Shown: positions 48,195-57,333, numbered from the stretch's first letter. The stretch is 64,000 bases of DNA from Apilactobacillus quenuiae (GCF_002994005.1 NZ_POSN01000004.1:62001-126000); one strand, 5' to 3'. Made by a program: numbers and translations. Notes: generated from the letters alone by a model not told the origin.

Positions 48195-49403
48195 TTAAGT
48201 AATTGATTGGACTTCTTTTTTAGCTAATCTTAACGTTTCAGTATCTTGTTTTTCTAAAATTGCAACGATAATTTGAGCAATTCTTTCAGCATCCTTTTCA
48301 TTAAAGTTATGACTAGTAATTGTAGGAGTACCAATTCGAAGTCCTTCCATTACATTTTCTTTTTCATTTGGCAATAATCCCTTATTGGTAGCGATGCCTA
48401 TTGAATATAATAAATCAGCACCTTGTTCACTAGTTAAATTATTTTTTTGGATATCTAAGATTATTTCATGATTTTCAATAGAATTAGAAACCACTCTAAT
48501 TTTCCTTGATTGATTAAATGTTTTCGTCATAGATTGAGCATTTAAAATAACTCTTTTGATATAATCTTTAAATCCTGGAGTCATTGCTTCTCTAAAAGCA
48601 ATAGCTTTAGCTGCAACAACATGCTCTAAGGTTCCACTTTGTGATAATGGTAAGGCTGAATTATCTAACTTATCTGCATATTGACCTTTAGCAAGAATTA
48701 GACCTCCTCGTAGTCCGCACAAAGTTTTATGAGTAGTTGAAGTTACCACATCAGCTACTTCCTTCCATTGGATTATGATGTAAAACAGCAGTAACAAACC
48801 CAGCAATATGAGCCATATCAATCATTAAATATGCACCTACGGAATCAGAAATCTTTTTGAATTGATGCCAATCAATAATATGTCTATATGCTGACGCACC
48901 GACAATAATTAATTTTGGCTTTATATTTTGAGTAATTTTATTAATTTGATTGAAATCCAATCGTTTAGTTTGCGGATTGACACCATAAAATGAACAATTA
49001 TATAGTTAACCAGAAAAATTGGTAGGCTGACCATGCGTAAAATGCCCACCAGCTTTTTCACTCATGGCTAAAATCTTATCGCCTGGATTTAATAATGCTG
49101 CATAAACAGCTTGATTAGCTTGAGTTCCTGAATGTGAATAAACATTAGCGTATTCATCATTAAATAATTTTTTTGCTCGTGTGATAGCAACCTTATCAAT
49201 TTTATCGATGGCTTCATTACCAGTGTAAACACGTTTATTAGGTGAACCAACTGCATATTTATTGGTTAATATTCGCTCCTTGAGCATCCATTACTTCTTT
49301 AGAGACTATATTTTCCGATGCAATTAATTCAATTACATTTTCTTGACGGTTTTTCTTCACTAATCACTGCCCATATTTCTTTGTCTTTATGATTTTTATC
49401 CAT
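48195..49403 (-). pseudogene. glyA: Serine hydroxymethyltransferase pseudogene
   Basis: SHMT makes glycine and methylene-tetrahydrofolate from serine. Homologous segments lie in order over a normal full length (about 403 codons) but in broken frames. Lesions: a probable 2-base loss in a poly-A run (49350-49354); a probable 2-base loss near 49265-49273; a TAA at 49006-49008 where homologues have NFSG-Lys; and a 4-base GGAA duplication (48759-48766). The PLP-Lys motif is TSTTHKTLCGLRGG, with Cys and Leu where TTHKTLRGPRGG is expected. No ribosome site precedes the ATG at 49403. The C-terminal third (48821-48195) stays open. One-carbon supply would need another route or external glycine/serine products. 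Confidence 0.92.
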
Positions 49404-49431
49404 TTATATTTTTATGAAAGAGGTGACTTAA

Positions 49432-49734
49432 TTGTCTAATAATATTAAAATACTTGAAGCAAAGCAAGGCTTATTAAAAGTAAAATATCGCGGCGAATTT
49501 GGTTATTTTTTTCCTTCAACAAAGTTGGTTAAAAATGATGCTAAAATTAAATCTTTCAATGATGCGAAAAAAGAACTATTAGAAAAATTAAAATTAAGTA
49601 ATGCTATCTTTGCACCAACTGAATTTGATATCGATAATCAATTGTTTATTATTCAAGTTATTAATCGTGATTTTAAGAATTATGGTATTTTTATTGTTGA
49701 TAGTTTAGGCAAAATAAAAGAAGTAATAGATTAA
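49432..49734 (+). CDS. Uncharacterised 100-aa protein
   Basis: No family recognised. The product is small, soluble and mixed alpha/beta (ILEAKQGLLKVKYRGEFGYF; a Lys/Leu helix KKELLEKLKLSNA; IFIVDSLGKIKEVID at the end). The TTG start follows GAGGTGA. It starts 28 bp outside the glyA remnant, divergently. Its stop codon lies inside a 19-bp terminator stem, so its last residues are constrained by the hairpin. Confidence 0.68.
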   Translation: MSNNIKILEAKQGLLKVKYRGEFGYFFPSTKLVKNDAKIKSFNDAKKELLEKLKLSNAIFAPTEFDIDNQLFIIQVINRDFKNYGIFIVDSLGKIKEVID

Positions 49735-49754
49735 AAATCTATTACTTCTTTTAT
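49714..49754. terminator. Bidirectional terminator overlapping a stop codon
   Basis: A perfect 19-bp inverted repeat with a 3-base loop; the loop and adjoining base hold the stop codon of the 100-aa gene. A- and T-rich arms allow it to serve both that gene and convergent asnS. Confidence 0.9.
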
Positions 49755-49769
49755 TATCTTATTTAAAAA

Positions 49770-51158
49770 TTAGAATGGTGCATTTCCTGGTTCACGTGGG
49801 TAAGGGATTACATCTCTAATGTTTTCCATACCAGTTACGTACATAACTAGTCTTTCAAATCCAATACCAAATCCAGAATGCTTAATTTCACCATATTTTC
49901 TTAGTTCAGCATACCAAGAATATTCTTCAGGTTTTAGCCCAAATTCATGAATTTTTTGGTCAAGTACATCTTCACGTTCTTCACGTTCGCTTCCACCAAC
50001 AATTTCACCAATTCCTGGTACTAAACAATCAGATGCAGCAACTGTCTTACCATCATCATTATCACGCATATAAAATGCTTTAATATCACGAGGATAATCA
50101 GTTAAGAAAGTAGGACGCTTGTAAATATCTTCACACAAGTAACGTTCATGTTCAGATTTTAGATCCATACCCCATTTAACTGGAATATCAAATTTTTCAC
50201 CTGATTCTTGTAGTAATTTAATTGCATCAGTATAAGTGACACGAGCAAATTCTTTGCCAGCAGTACCTTTTAGTTTTTCAATTAATCCAGGTTCAACATT
50301 TTTATCTAAAAATGCTAATTCGTCTTTAGCATGTTCTAGAAGGTAATTGATAACATATTTTAACAATCCTTCAGCACAATCCATCATACCGGGTAATCTA
50401 GTATATGCCATATCTGGTTCAATCATCCAGAATTCTGAAGCATGTCGAGGTGTATGTGAATTTTCAGCTCTGAAGGTAGGGCCAAATGTATATACATTCT
50501 TAAATGCCATAGTAAATGCTTCTTCTTGTAATTGTCCACTAACAGTTAAGTTAGTAACAGTTTTGAAGAAGTCTTTTGAGTTATCAACATTACCTTTATC
50601 ATCTTTAGGTAAATTATTCATATCTAAAGTAGTTGCACGGAACATTGCTCCAGCACCTTCAGCATCACTACTAGTAATAATAGGGGTGTTAACATAAACG
50701 AAATCATTGTGTTGTAGATATTCATGAACAGCGAATGCTGCTAATGAACGAATACGAAAAACAGAATAGAAAGTATTAGTTCTTGGACGTAAATGCGCAA
50801 TCGTTCTTAAGTATTCAAAACTTTGTTTTTTCTTTTGTAGTGGGTAATCAGCATTTGAATGACCAACCAATTCTACTTTTTGTCCATGAATTTCAAATGC
50901 TTGTTGAGCATCTGGAGTTTTAATAAATTCTCCTTCAACAGTAATTGTTGATGCAATAGGTAACTTGCTAATTTCTTCAAAGTTAGGATTATCTTTTTTT
51001 AAGATAACTTGAGCACTTCTGAAACATGAACCATCATTTAATTCAATAAAACTGATATTTTTTGATCCACGAATGGTTTTTACTGAGCCTTCAAGAGCAA
51101 CTGTTGATTTGTCTTCAATGTCTTTGTCGTATAGATCAATAACACTTAGTTGTTGCAT
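49770..51158 (-). CDS. asnS: Asparagine--tRNA ligase
   Basis: Charges tRNA-Asn. The 462-aa class IIb enzyme has an N-terminal OB anticodon-binding domain (about 1-115), motif 2 FRAENSHTPRHASEFWMIEPDMAY (quoted in part: FRAENSHTPRHASEFW), motif 3 GIGFERLVMYVTG and the C terminus PREPGNAPF. It carries the extra segment LDMNNLPKDDKGNVDNSKDFF region (about 186-206) seen in Escherichia coli-type AsnRS and is about 30 residues longer than the common 430-aa lactobacillar enzyme. I start it at MQQLSVIDLY behind AAAGGTG. A T-box with an AAC specifier controls it. Confidence 0.94.
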   Translation of the reverse strand: MQQLSVIDLYDKDIEDKSTVALEGSVKTIRGSKNISFIELNDGSCFRSAQVILKKDNPNFEEISKLPIASTITVEGEFIKTPDAQQAFEIHGQKVELVGHSNADYPLQKKKQSFEYLRTIAHLRPRTNTFYSVFRIRSLAAFAVHEYLQHNDFVYVNTPIITSSDAEGAGAMFRATTLDMNNLPKDDKGNVDNSKDFFKTVTNLTVSGQLQEEAFTMAFKNVYTFGPTFRAENSHTPRHASEFWMIEPDMAYTRLPGMMDCAEGLLKYVINYLLEHAKDELAFLDKNVEPGLIEKLKGTAGKEFARVTYTDAIKLLQESGEKFDIPVKWGMDLKSEHERYLCEDIYKRPTFLTDYPRDIKAFYMRDNDDGKTVAASDCLVPGIGEIVGGSEREEREDVLDQKIHEFGLKPEEYSWYAELRKYGEIKHSGFGIGFERLVMYVTGMENIRDVIPYPREPGNAPF

Positions 51159-51198
51159 ATAAATTACACACCTTTCTAATTTCATTAAATACGATAAA

Positions 51199-51430
51199 AG
51201 AAAAAGAGCTTTCATCCATCAAAGGACGAAAACTCTTTTCCGCGGTACCACCTAAAATGCCTTGTAAAAAGGCCACTCTTTCATGTAACGCACGAAAAAC
51301 GTTTATTCCTACTTAAGGTTCGAAATAAAAACAAATAGGTGTTATTCCTAAATAACATCATTATTAAGCTCTCACTATCCTTAACTCGCTAAAAATTTGA
51401 AATTTAGTACTCATCCATATTTATAGTATT
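51199..51430 (-). promoter_or_regulatory. T-box riboswitch (Asn) with terminator, upstream of asnS
   Basis: The minus-strand leader contains the stem I AGTA element (near 51410), the distal-loop block AGCGAGTTAAGGATAGTGAG (near 51370-51390), a candidate specifier AAC followed by A (51343-51341), and the T-box AGGTGGTACCGCGG (51253-51240). A long hairpin with a T-run (51239-51200; arms containing CGTCC and GGATG) is the terminator, and the T-box side forms the antiterminator. Uncharged tRNA-Asn should favour readthrough into asnS. Confidence 0.92.
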
Positions 51431-51589
51431 TAATATATAAACTTATTAACATTTAAATATTAACACTAAACAGTATCTATATACAATACTATTATTTTCA
51501 ATATTTGTTATGAGTTGACTTATTGGGAAATTGTATTTTACTTCATTATAATTAAATTGTAATTAGAGATGTTTAGGAGATGTTTATTT

Positions 51590-51901
51590 ATGTTAATTTC
51601 TACTACTGAGAATATTGGAACTAAATATGAAGTACTGGGAGAAGTTTTTGGTGTAACTACTCAATCAAAAAACGTAGGAAGCAACATTGCTGCTGGATTA
51701 AAGAATCTTGTTGGTGGCGAAATTAAAGGCTATACTCAAATGCTACATAATTCTAGAGAAGAAGCTATTCAAAGAATGAAAGATGAAGCAAAAAGTAAAA
51801 ACGCAGACGCTATTGTTATGATGAGATTTGACTCAGGATCAATTGGTAATGATATGCAATCAGTTGTTGCATATGGCACAGCAGTCAAGTTTGTTCAGTA
51901 A
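51590..51901 (+). CDS. YbjQ/UPF0145 family protein
   Basis: The 103-aa protein matches the YbjQ (heavy-metal-binding-like) family: [20 protein letters not shown] at the start, [20 protein letters not shown] in the middle, and [14 protein letters not shown] at the end. Members form pentamers; function is uncertain. The ATG at 51590 lies 10 bp after AGGAG; an in-frame TTG at 51569 is less likely. It stands alone between asnS and a P-type ATPase. Confidence 0.88.
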   Translation: MLISTTENIGTKYEVLGEVFGVTTQSKNVGSNIAAGLKNLVGGEIKGYTQMLHNSREEAIQRMKDEAKSKNADAIVMMRFDSGSIGNDMQSVVAYGTAVKFVQ

Positions 51902-52079
51902 TGCTCATTTTATTATATTTAGCTATAAATTATATGATTAATAAGTTATAATATTATCGAGGTGATATAAAATTATGCTCATATTTTTTCATAGATTTAT
52001 ATCTTGTTTACCTTACTATCAATTGAAATAGTTTAATATAGTTTATTTAAATTGTACTAAATTGAAAAGGTAGATATAA

Positions 52080-54734
52080 ATGAGTGATAAGGAAAATTAT
52101 CAACTAACTGTTGATCAAATAATAAAGAAATTTGGCATCAAAAATATTAAAAATGGATTGAATGATGAACAAGTTCAATCTAAATTGAAAAAAAATGGAT
52201 TAAATAAAATTGAAGTTGTAAAAGAGCCTAAGTGGAAATTGTTTGTTCGCCAATTTAATAATATGATTATTTATATTTTAATTGTTGCGGCATTGATTAC
52301 ATTACTAATGGGACACTATTCTGATGCTATGGTAATTGCTTTAGTGGTAATAATTAATGCTTTAATTGGTTATTATCAAGAGGCTAATGCTTCTGAAGCC
52401 TTGGAAAAGATTAAACAAATGTTATCAACCCAAGCAACCGTTTATCGTAATGGTAATCGTGACGATATTCCTGCAGAACAATTAGTATTAGGTGATGTTG
52501 TTTTCTTAGAAGCCGGGGATAATGTACCTGCTGATTTGAGAATCTTCGATGCTGATAATTTAAGAATTCAAGAAGCAGCATTAACAGGTGAACCCGACTC
52601 AATCGAAAAAATTGAAGGTGTTATTGATAAGGCTAAAACTCCCTTGGCTGAAAGAAAGAACATGGCATATGCTTCAACTTCAGTAACCTCTGGTAGCGGT
52701 AGAGGAATTGTTGTGGACACTGGTGTGAATACACAAATTGGTAAAATTTCTTCCGAGGTAAGTAATACCAAGTCTAGGAAATCTCCATTGATGATTGAAT
52801 TGGATAAATTAGGTACTCAGATTACTTATGTAATCATAGCCGTTTCAATTTTGTTATTTATATTGGGATTATTTATGGGGACCTATTCATTGTCAGTTCT
52901 AGCTTTAGCGGTTGTCTCAATGTTAGTAGGTGCTATTCCTGAAGGCTTGCCAGCCACGACTTCAGTTGTTTTGGCAATGGGTGTTAGTGATATGGCTAAG
53001 AAGAAACATACAATTATTAAGTCATTACCCGCAATTGAGACTTTAGGATCAGTTGATGTAATTGCCACTGATAAAACAGGGACACTTACTAAAAATGAAA
53101 TGACTGTTAAGAATATTATTGTTGATAATAAAAATTATGAAGTAACTGGTAATGGTTATGAACCAAGAGGTCAAATTAAATTTAACAATGAACCTATTGA
53201 TATTAGTCCTAAGATGAAATTGTTCTTAGAATCTGGTTATGAAGCTAATGATACTATTCTAGATAATGATGAAGGTATGTGGGAAATTAATGGAGAACCT
53301 ACTGATGGAGCTTTTCTAGCTTTATATCACAAAGTATTTAATTATCCCAAAGCACCTGACTATGATGAGGTGGATACGCTACCTTTTGACTCTGATTATC
53401 GTTATATTGCTAAATTAGTTCTTGATAAATATGGACAAAAGAAGATTTTTATTAAGGGATCTCCAGACAAGTTATTTAACATGACAAATAAGAATGATAG
53501 TTCATTTGACGAATCATTCTTAAATAAGCAAATTAACGAACTATCTAAGCAAGGAAAACGTGTGATTGCTGTTGGATATAAAGATGTTGCTGATGATGTA
53601 AACGAGATTACTCATGATATTTTAAAAGATGGAGTGACATTCTTAGGGTTAGCAGCAATCATTGATCCACCAAGAGAAGAAGTAATTCAAGCTCTTAAAG
53701 AAATGAATTCAGCTGGGGTTAGTTTGAAGATGATTACTGGTGATAATTCGATAACGGCTAAAGCTATTGGGGAGCAGTTAGGTCTAGCTGATAAAATTAG
53801 TGCAGTTACTGGTTCACAATTAGATGAAATGTCCAATGCAGAATTTAAAGATGCAGTATTAAATAACCAAGTATTTGCTAGAACTACTCCTAAAAATAAA
53901 ATGGATATCATTAAAACACTTGAAGATGCCGGTAAAGTAACAGCGATGACAGGGGATGGAGTTAATGATGCTCCAGCTCTAAAGAAAGCTGACATTGGTG
54001 TAGCGATGGGAATAGAAGGTACTGATGTTGCTAAAGATTCTGCTGATATGATTTTAACCGATGATAATTTCAGTACAATGGCAGTTGCTATTAAAGAAGG
54101 TCGTCGTATTTATGACAACATTAAGAAAAGTATTTTATTCTTGTTACCAACTTCATTTGCTGAAGGCCTAATTATTGCATTTACTATTTTGATGAATAAA
54201 GAAATGCCATTGCAACCTACTCAATTGCTTTGGATTAATATGGTTTCAGCAATTACCATTCAATTTGCTTTCATTTTTGAACCAGCAGAAAATGGAATTA
54301 TGAAACGAAAGCCTCGTAATAATCAAGATAGTTTATTAAATAAACATGATGTTTTTCAAATGACTTATATTTCATGTTTGATTGCAATCATGGGAATTGT
54401 AGTATTTGAATGGTTAACTGGGCATGGTTATGCTGAAGCCGTTGCAAGTACAATGGTTGTTAATGTCGTGGTGTTTGGAAAAATATTCTATCTATTTAAC
54501 ATCCGTACTAGCAAGCCAGCAATATCAAAAGAATTGTTTACTAATATGAAAGCTTTCTGGATTATTGGGTTAATGATTGTCTTGCAGTTAATTTTAACTT
54601 ATGTTCCATTTATGCAATCCTATTTTTATACTGCTAATATTAGTTTATTAGATTGGTTAATTATTATTGCTTCTGGAGCTGTAATCCTAATTGTTGCAGA
54701 AATTGGCAAAATGATTCGGATGCGTTTAAAATAA
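52080..54734 (+). CDS. Cation-transporting P-type ATPase (Ca2+/P2 type)
   Basis: The 884-aa pump has the N-terminal cation-ATPase domain, A-domain LTGEPDSIEK (TGES-like), the membrane motif PEGLPATTSVVLAMG, phosphorylation site Asp331 in ATDKTGTLTKNEM, GSPDKLF in the N-domain, DPPREEV and MTGDGVNDAPALKKADIGVAMG. Ten membrane segments are expected, with the C-terminal cation-ATPase block. PEGLP and overall form fit Ca2+-ATPases of the SERCA/PMR1 group; Na+ or Mn2+ cannot be excluded. Only a weak AAGG site precedes the ATG. A strong terminator follows. Confidence 0.92.
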   Translation: MSDKENYQLTVDQIIKKFGIKNIKNGLNDEQVQSKLKKNGLNKIEVVKEPKWKLFVRQFNNMIIYILIVAALITLLMGHYSDAMVIALVVIINALIGYYQEANASEALEKIKQMLSTQATVYRNGNRDDIPAEQLVLGDVVFLEAGDNVPADLRIFDADNLRIQEAALTGEPDSIEKIEGVIDKAKTPLAERKNMAYASTSVTSGSGRGIVVDTGVNTQIGKISSEVSNTKSRKSPLMIELDKLGTQITYVIIAVSILLFILGLFMGTYSLSVLALAVVSMLVGAIPEGLPATTSVVLAMGVSDMAKKKHTIIKSLPAIETLGSVDVIATDKTGTLTKNEMTVKNIIVDNKNYEVTGNGYEPRGQIKFNNEPIDISPKMKLFLESGYEANDTILDNDEGMWEINGEPTDGAFLALYHKVFNYPKAPDYDEVDTLPFDSDYRYIAKLVLDKYGQKKIFIKGSPDKLFNMTNKNDSSFDESFLNKQINELSKQGKRVIAVGYKDVADDVNEITHDILKDGVTFLGLAAIIDPPREEVIQALKEMNSAGVSLKMITGDNSITAKAIGEQLGLADKISAVTGSQLDEMSNAEFKDAVLNNQVFARTTPKNKMDIIKTLEDAGKVTAMTGDGVNDAPALKKADIGVAMGIEGTDVAKDSADMILTDDNFSTMAVAIKEGRRIYDNIKKSILFLLPTSFAEGLIIAFTILMNKEMPLQPTQLLWINMVSAITIQFAFIFEPAENGIMKRKPRNNQDSLLNKHDVFQMTYISCLIAIMGIVVFEWLTGHGYAEAVASTMVVNVVVFGKIFYLFNIRTSKPAISKELFTNMKAFWIIGLMIVLQLILTYVPFMQSYFYTANISLLDWLIIIASGAVILIVAEIGKMIRMRLK

Positions 54735-54751
54735 TGAAATGATCGATTTTT

Positions 54752-54785
54752 AAGTAACCACTATTAATTAGTGGTTACTTTTTAT
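54752..54785 (+). terminator. Terminator after the P-type ATPase
   Basis: A perfect 12-bp stem (AAGTAACCACTA / TAGTGGTTACTT), 5-base loop and T-run. Confidence 0.92.
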
Positions 54786-54864
54786 TTTGTAAAGGTTTAG
54801 ATAAATTATTAAACTTTTATAGTTTACTTTGATATAATCATAAACAAACAGGGAGGTAATTATA

Positions 54865-55530
54865 ATGAAAGAGTTTGACTTATATGTAGTTCGTCATGGA
54901 CAGACTTATTATAATATATATCGTAAAATGCAAGGATGGAGCAACACTCCCTTAACAAAACAAGGCATTAATGATGCACAACAAATTGCAGATAAATTGT
55001 CTAATGTAAAATTTGATGCTATTTACTGTAGTGATATGGAAAGAGCTAGATACACTGCAAAAACTATTTATGATAACAATCTTTATCGTTCAAATGATCA
55101 TAATATCATTGATACTCCTTTATTAAGGGGAGTGTTTTATGGTTCCTTTGAAGGTAGTAATATTGATACAACTAATTATACTTTAGCTGCTTCTAATAAA
55201 TACGATTCTTATTCTAAAATGGTTAATACATTAGGATTAGATGGCATAAAAGATTCTTTTCACGAAATGGATCCATTCCAGCAAGCAGAAAATAGCGAAG
55301 ATTATTGGAAACGCTGGGATAAAGGACTTCAAAAAATTATAGATAATCCTAATATACAAAATAATGGAAAAGTATTGTTGGTTAGTCATGGGCCAGCAGT
55401 GCTTAGTTTAGTTGATCGATTCGCTAATGGTAAATTTGATGTTAGTCAAAGACCGCAAAATGGGAGCTTGACTAAGCTACGCTTTACTTCAAAAGGTAAT
55501 TTTGAGGTAACTGGATATAATATTAAATAG
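54865..55530 (+). CDS. Histidine phosphatase family protein
   Basis: The 221-aa protein has the phosphohistidine motif VRHGQT (10-15), the second-His region VLLVSHGPAV (about 170-179), and SDMERARYTAKTI typical of the phosphoglycerate-mutase/phosphatase superfamily. The N terminus FDLYVVRHGQTYYN suggests a broad phosphatase (GpmB/PhoE-like) rather than a glycolytic mutase. GGGAGG precedes the ATG. A terminator follows, so it is monocistronic. Confidence 0.88.
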   Translation: MKEFDLYVVRHGQTYYNIYRKMQGWSNTPLTKQGINDAQQIADKLSNVKFDAIYCSDMERARYTAKTIYDNNLYRSNDHNIIDTPLLRGVFYGSFEGSNIDTTNYTLAASNKYDSYSKMVNTLGLDGIKDSFHEMDPFQQAENSEDYWKRWDKGLQKIIDNPNIQNNGKVLLVSHGPAVLSLVDRFANGKFDVSQRPQNGSLTKLRFTSKGNFEVTGYNIK

Positions 55531-55566
55531 AAAAATTGTAATTATTTATATCATTATGAAAAATAT

Positions 55567-55598
55567 AGCTATCCAATTTTATTTGGATAGCTTTTTTT
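55567..55598 (+). terminator. Terminator after the histidine phosphatase
   Basis: A perfect 10-bp stem (AGCTATCCAA / TTGGATAGCT), 6-base loop and T-run. Confidence 0.92.
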
Positions 55599-55662
55599 GA
55601 CTTCATTATATTTTTGTTGATGTACTACAATATTAAACTTTAAAATATTTTTGTAATTTATG

Positions 55663-55693
55663 TTGACCATTACGCTAGGTTATAGAAGATAAT
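55663..55693 (+). promoter_or_regulatory. MerR-type promoter with 19-bp spacer
   Basis: TTGACC (55663-55668) and GATAAT (55688-55693) are separated by 19 bp, the long spacer diagnostic of promoters activated by MerR regulators through DNA twisting. It drives the MerR-TipAS gene 23 bp downstream, so autoactivation by ligand is likely. Confidence 0.72.
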
Positions 55694-55716
55694 GAATTTG
55701 TTGGAGGGATAGTACT

Positions 55717-56457
55717 ATGAAATATTCAACAAAAAATATAGCTGATATGTCCGGACTTACAGTTAGAACTTTACATTATTACGATGAAATAGATTTACTG
55801 AAACCCAAAAGATCATTAAATAATTATCGAATATATGATTCTGATGATGTAGTTATCTTACAAAGGATATTATTTTATAAAGGGTTGGGATTTAGTCTTG
55901 ATAGAATAAAGACTATTTTATCTTCAAGTAATTTATCATTCTATGATGAATTGCAAACCCATATTGATAATCTTTTGATAGAGAAATCTAAAATTGATAA
56001 TACTATTAAAATGATTAAAAGGATTCAAAAGGGGGATGAAAATATGAATGATAATGAAAGACTAGAAATTTTTAAGCAAAATAAAATTGAAAACAATGAA
56101 AAAAATTATGGAAATGAATTAAGACAAAAGTATGGGGATGATTTTATAGATTCATATAATCAAAGTTTTGCTAATTTATCTAACAATAACATTGATGATT
56201 ATAATAATATTGGTAGAAAAATAATTGATTTATTAATTAATAGTATTAAAAATAATGATAAAAGTCATTATAAGGATATCTTTAATTTACACCAAAATTG
56301 GTTGAAGCTAATTAATAAAAATTATAGTAAAGAGTATCACATTTATATGGCTAAAATGTACTTGGATGATGATAGATTTACTAATTATTATGATTCTAGA
56401 GCTGGTAAGGGTGCTGCTAAAAGATTGAGTTCAATTATTATGGAATATTTAAAGTGA
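55717..56457 (+). CDS. MerR-family regulator with TipAS-like ligand domain
   Basis: The 246-aa protein has a MerR winged helix (1-70: LTVRTLHYYDEIDLLKPKR and NYRIYDSDDVVILQRI), a dimerising coiled coil (about 75-105) and a C-terminal TipAS-type domain (about 115-246; QNWLKLINKNYSKEYHIYMAKMYLDDDRF region). TipAS domains bind peptide or drug ligands and in other species activate multidrug genes. A start within the frame at MNDNERLEIF (56044, preceded by GGGGATG) could give a free ligand-binding fragment, as in tipA, but this is inference. The only likely target promoter seen is its own. Confidence 0.85.
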   Translation: MKYSTKNIADMSGLTVRTLHYYDEIDLLKPKRSLNNYRIYDSDDVVILQRILFYKGLGFSLDRIKTILSSSNLSFYDELQTHIDNLLIEKSKIDNTIKMIKRIQKGDENMNDNERLEIFKQNKIENNEKNYGNELRQKYGDDFIDSYNQSFANLSNNNIDDYNNIGRKIIDLLINSIKNNDKSHYKDIFNLHQNWLKLINKNYSKEYHIYMAKMYLDDDRFTNYYDSRAGKGAAKRLSSIIMEYLK

Positions 56458-56468
56458 TTTTTAATATT

Positions 56469-56498
56469 GAGTATCTTCTATGGGGATGCTCTTTTTTA
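56469..56498 (+). terminator. Terminator after the MerR gene
   Basis: A 7-bp stem with one G-U pair (GAGTATC / GATGCTC), 9-base loop and T-run. Confidence 0.65.
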
Positions 56499-56621
56499 TT
56501 ATAAGGGAGTTTAATTTACTGAACATCATTAATTAGGCAATGTAGAATTTTGTTTCTAAGTGAAATAGATTAATCTATTTCATTACACTGTGTTATTATT
56601 TTATTTATAGGAGTGATATTT

Positions 56622-56804
56622 ATGATTTACATAATTGGTTATACTGTTTCACTAATAGGATTGCTTATGTTGCTTTTTAGTTGGAAAACATTCTTTCCGA
56701 AGTTAGATAAATTACAAAAATTTGCATTTTCTATTCTATCCCTAGGTATAATTGTTCCAATGATATATGGATTTGTTATAGGATTTATTAGTAATATTAA
56801 ATAG
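56622..56804 (+). CDS. Small membrane protein, 60 aa
   Basis: Two hydrophobic segments (about 3-20 and 35-56) flank a short polar loop WKTFFPKLDKLQK. No family recognised. AGGAGTG lies about 8 bp before the ATG at 56622; an in-frame GTG at 56613 is part of that ribosome site. It could be an immunity-like or stress membrane peptide, but nothing in the sequence decides this. Confidence 0.6.
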   Translation: MIYIIGYTVSLIGLLMLLFSWKTFFPKLDKLQKFAFSILSLGIIVPMIYGFVIGFISNIK

Positions 56805-56838
56805 CTTTTTACAAATGATTTATAGGATGTGAACCTAT

Positions 56839-57309
56839 ATGAAAATTAGATTATTTAAAAATGAAGATGCAATTGATTTATCTAAACTTGTTGCTAAAAC
56901 TATGAAGATTAGTAATTCTAAGGATTATAGCTTAGAATATCTAAAAAAGGATATCTCTGAAAGAACACCTGAATTTTTTATTGACAGATCTAAATATTTG
57001 CATTGTTATGTTTTCTTAATTAATAACAAAATTGTTGGAACTGGATCGATTGGTCCGTACTGGGGTAAAAAAGATGAAAGTAGTTTATTTAATATATTTG
57101 TAGATCCAGTTTTTCAAGGACAAGGTATCGGTAAAAAAATTATTATAACTCTTGAAAATGATAGTTATTTTAAGCAAGCTAAAAGAATTGAAATACCTTC
57201 ATCTATTACTGCAGTAAATTTCTATATAAATTTAGGCTATACTTTTAAAGATAATATTAAAAGTATAGATAAAGAAGGTCTATTTAGGTTAGAGAAGTTT
57301 AATGTTTAA
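56839..57309 (+). CDS. GNAT-family N-acetyltransferase
   Basis: The 156-aa product has a full GNAT core with motif A VDPVFQGQGIGKKIIITLE (about 92-110) and AVNFYINLGYTFKD near the end. N-terminal MKIRLFKNEDAIDLSKLVAKTM is typical of small-molecule acetyltransferases in lactobacilli. Substrate unknown. It is 34 bp after the 60-aa membrane protein and may be cotranscribed. Confidence 0.85.
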   Translation: MKIRLFKNEDAIDLSKLVAKTMKISNSKDYSLEYLKKDISERTPEFFIDRSKYLHCYVFLINNKIVGTGSIGPYWGKKDESSLFNIFVDPVFQGQGIGKKIIITLENDSYFKQAKRIEIPSSITAVNFYINLGYTFKDNIKSIDKEGLFRLEKFNV

Positions 57310-57333
57310 TTGAAATTAAAATTCTTTTCAATT

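Noticed and set aside
48195-49287. Three separate small proteins at the glyA locus
   Set aside because: Their sequences are consecutive pieces of one SHMT and join at identifiable frameshifts and a stop.
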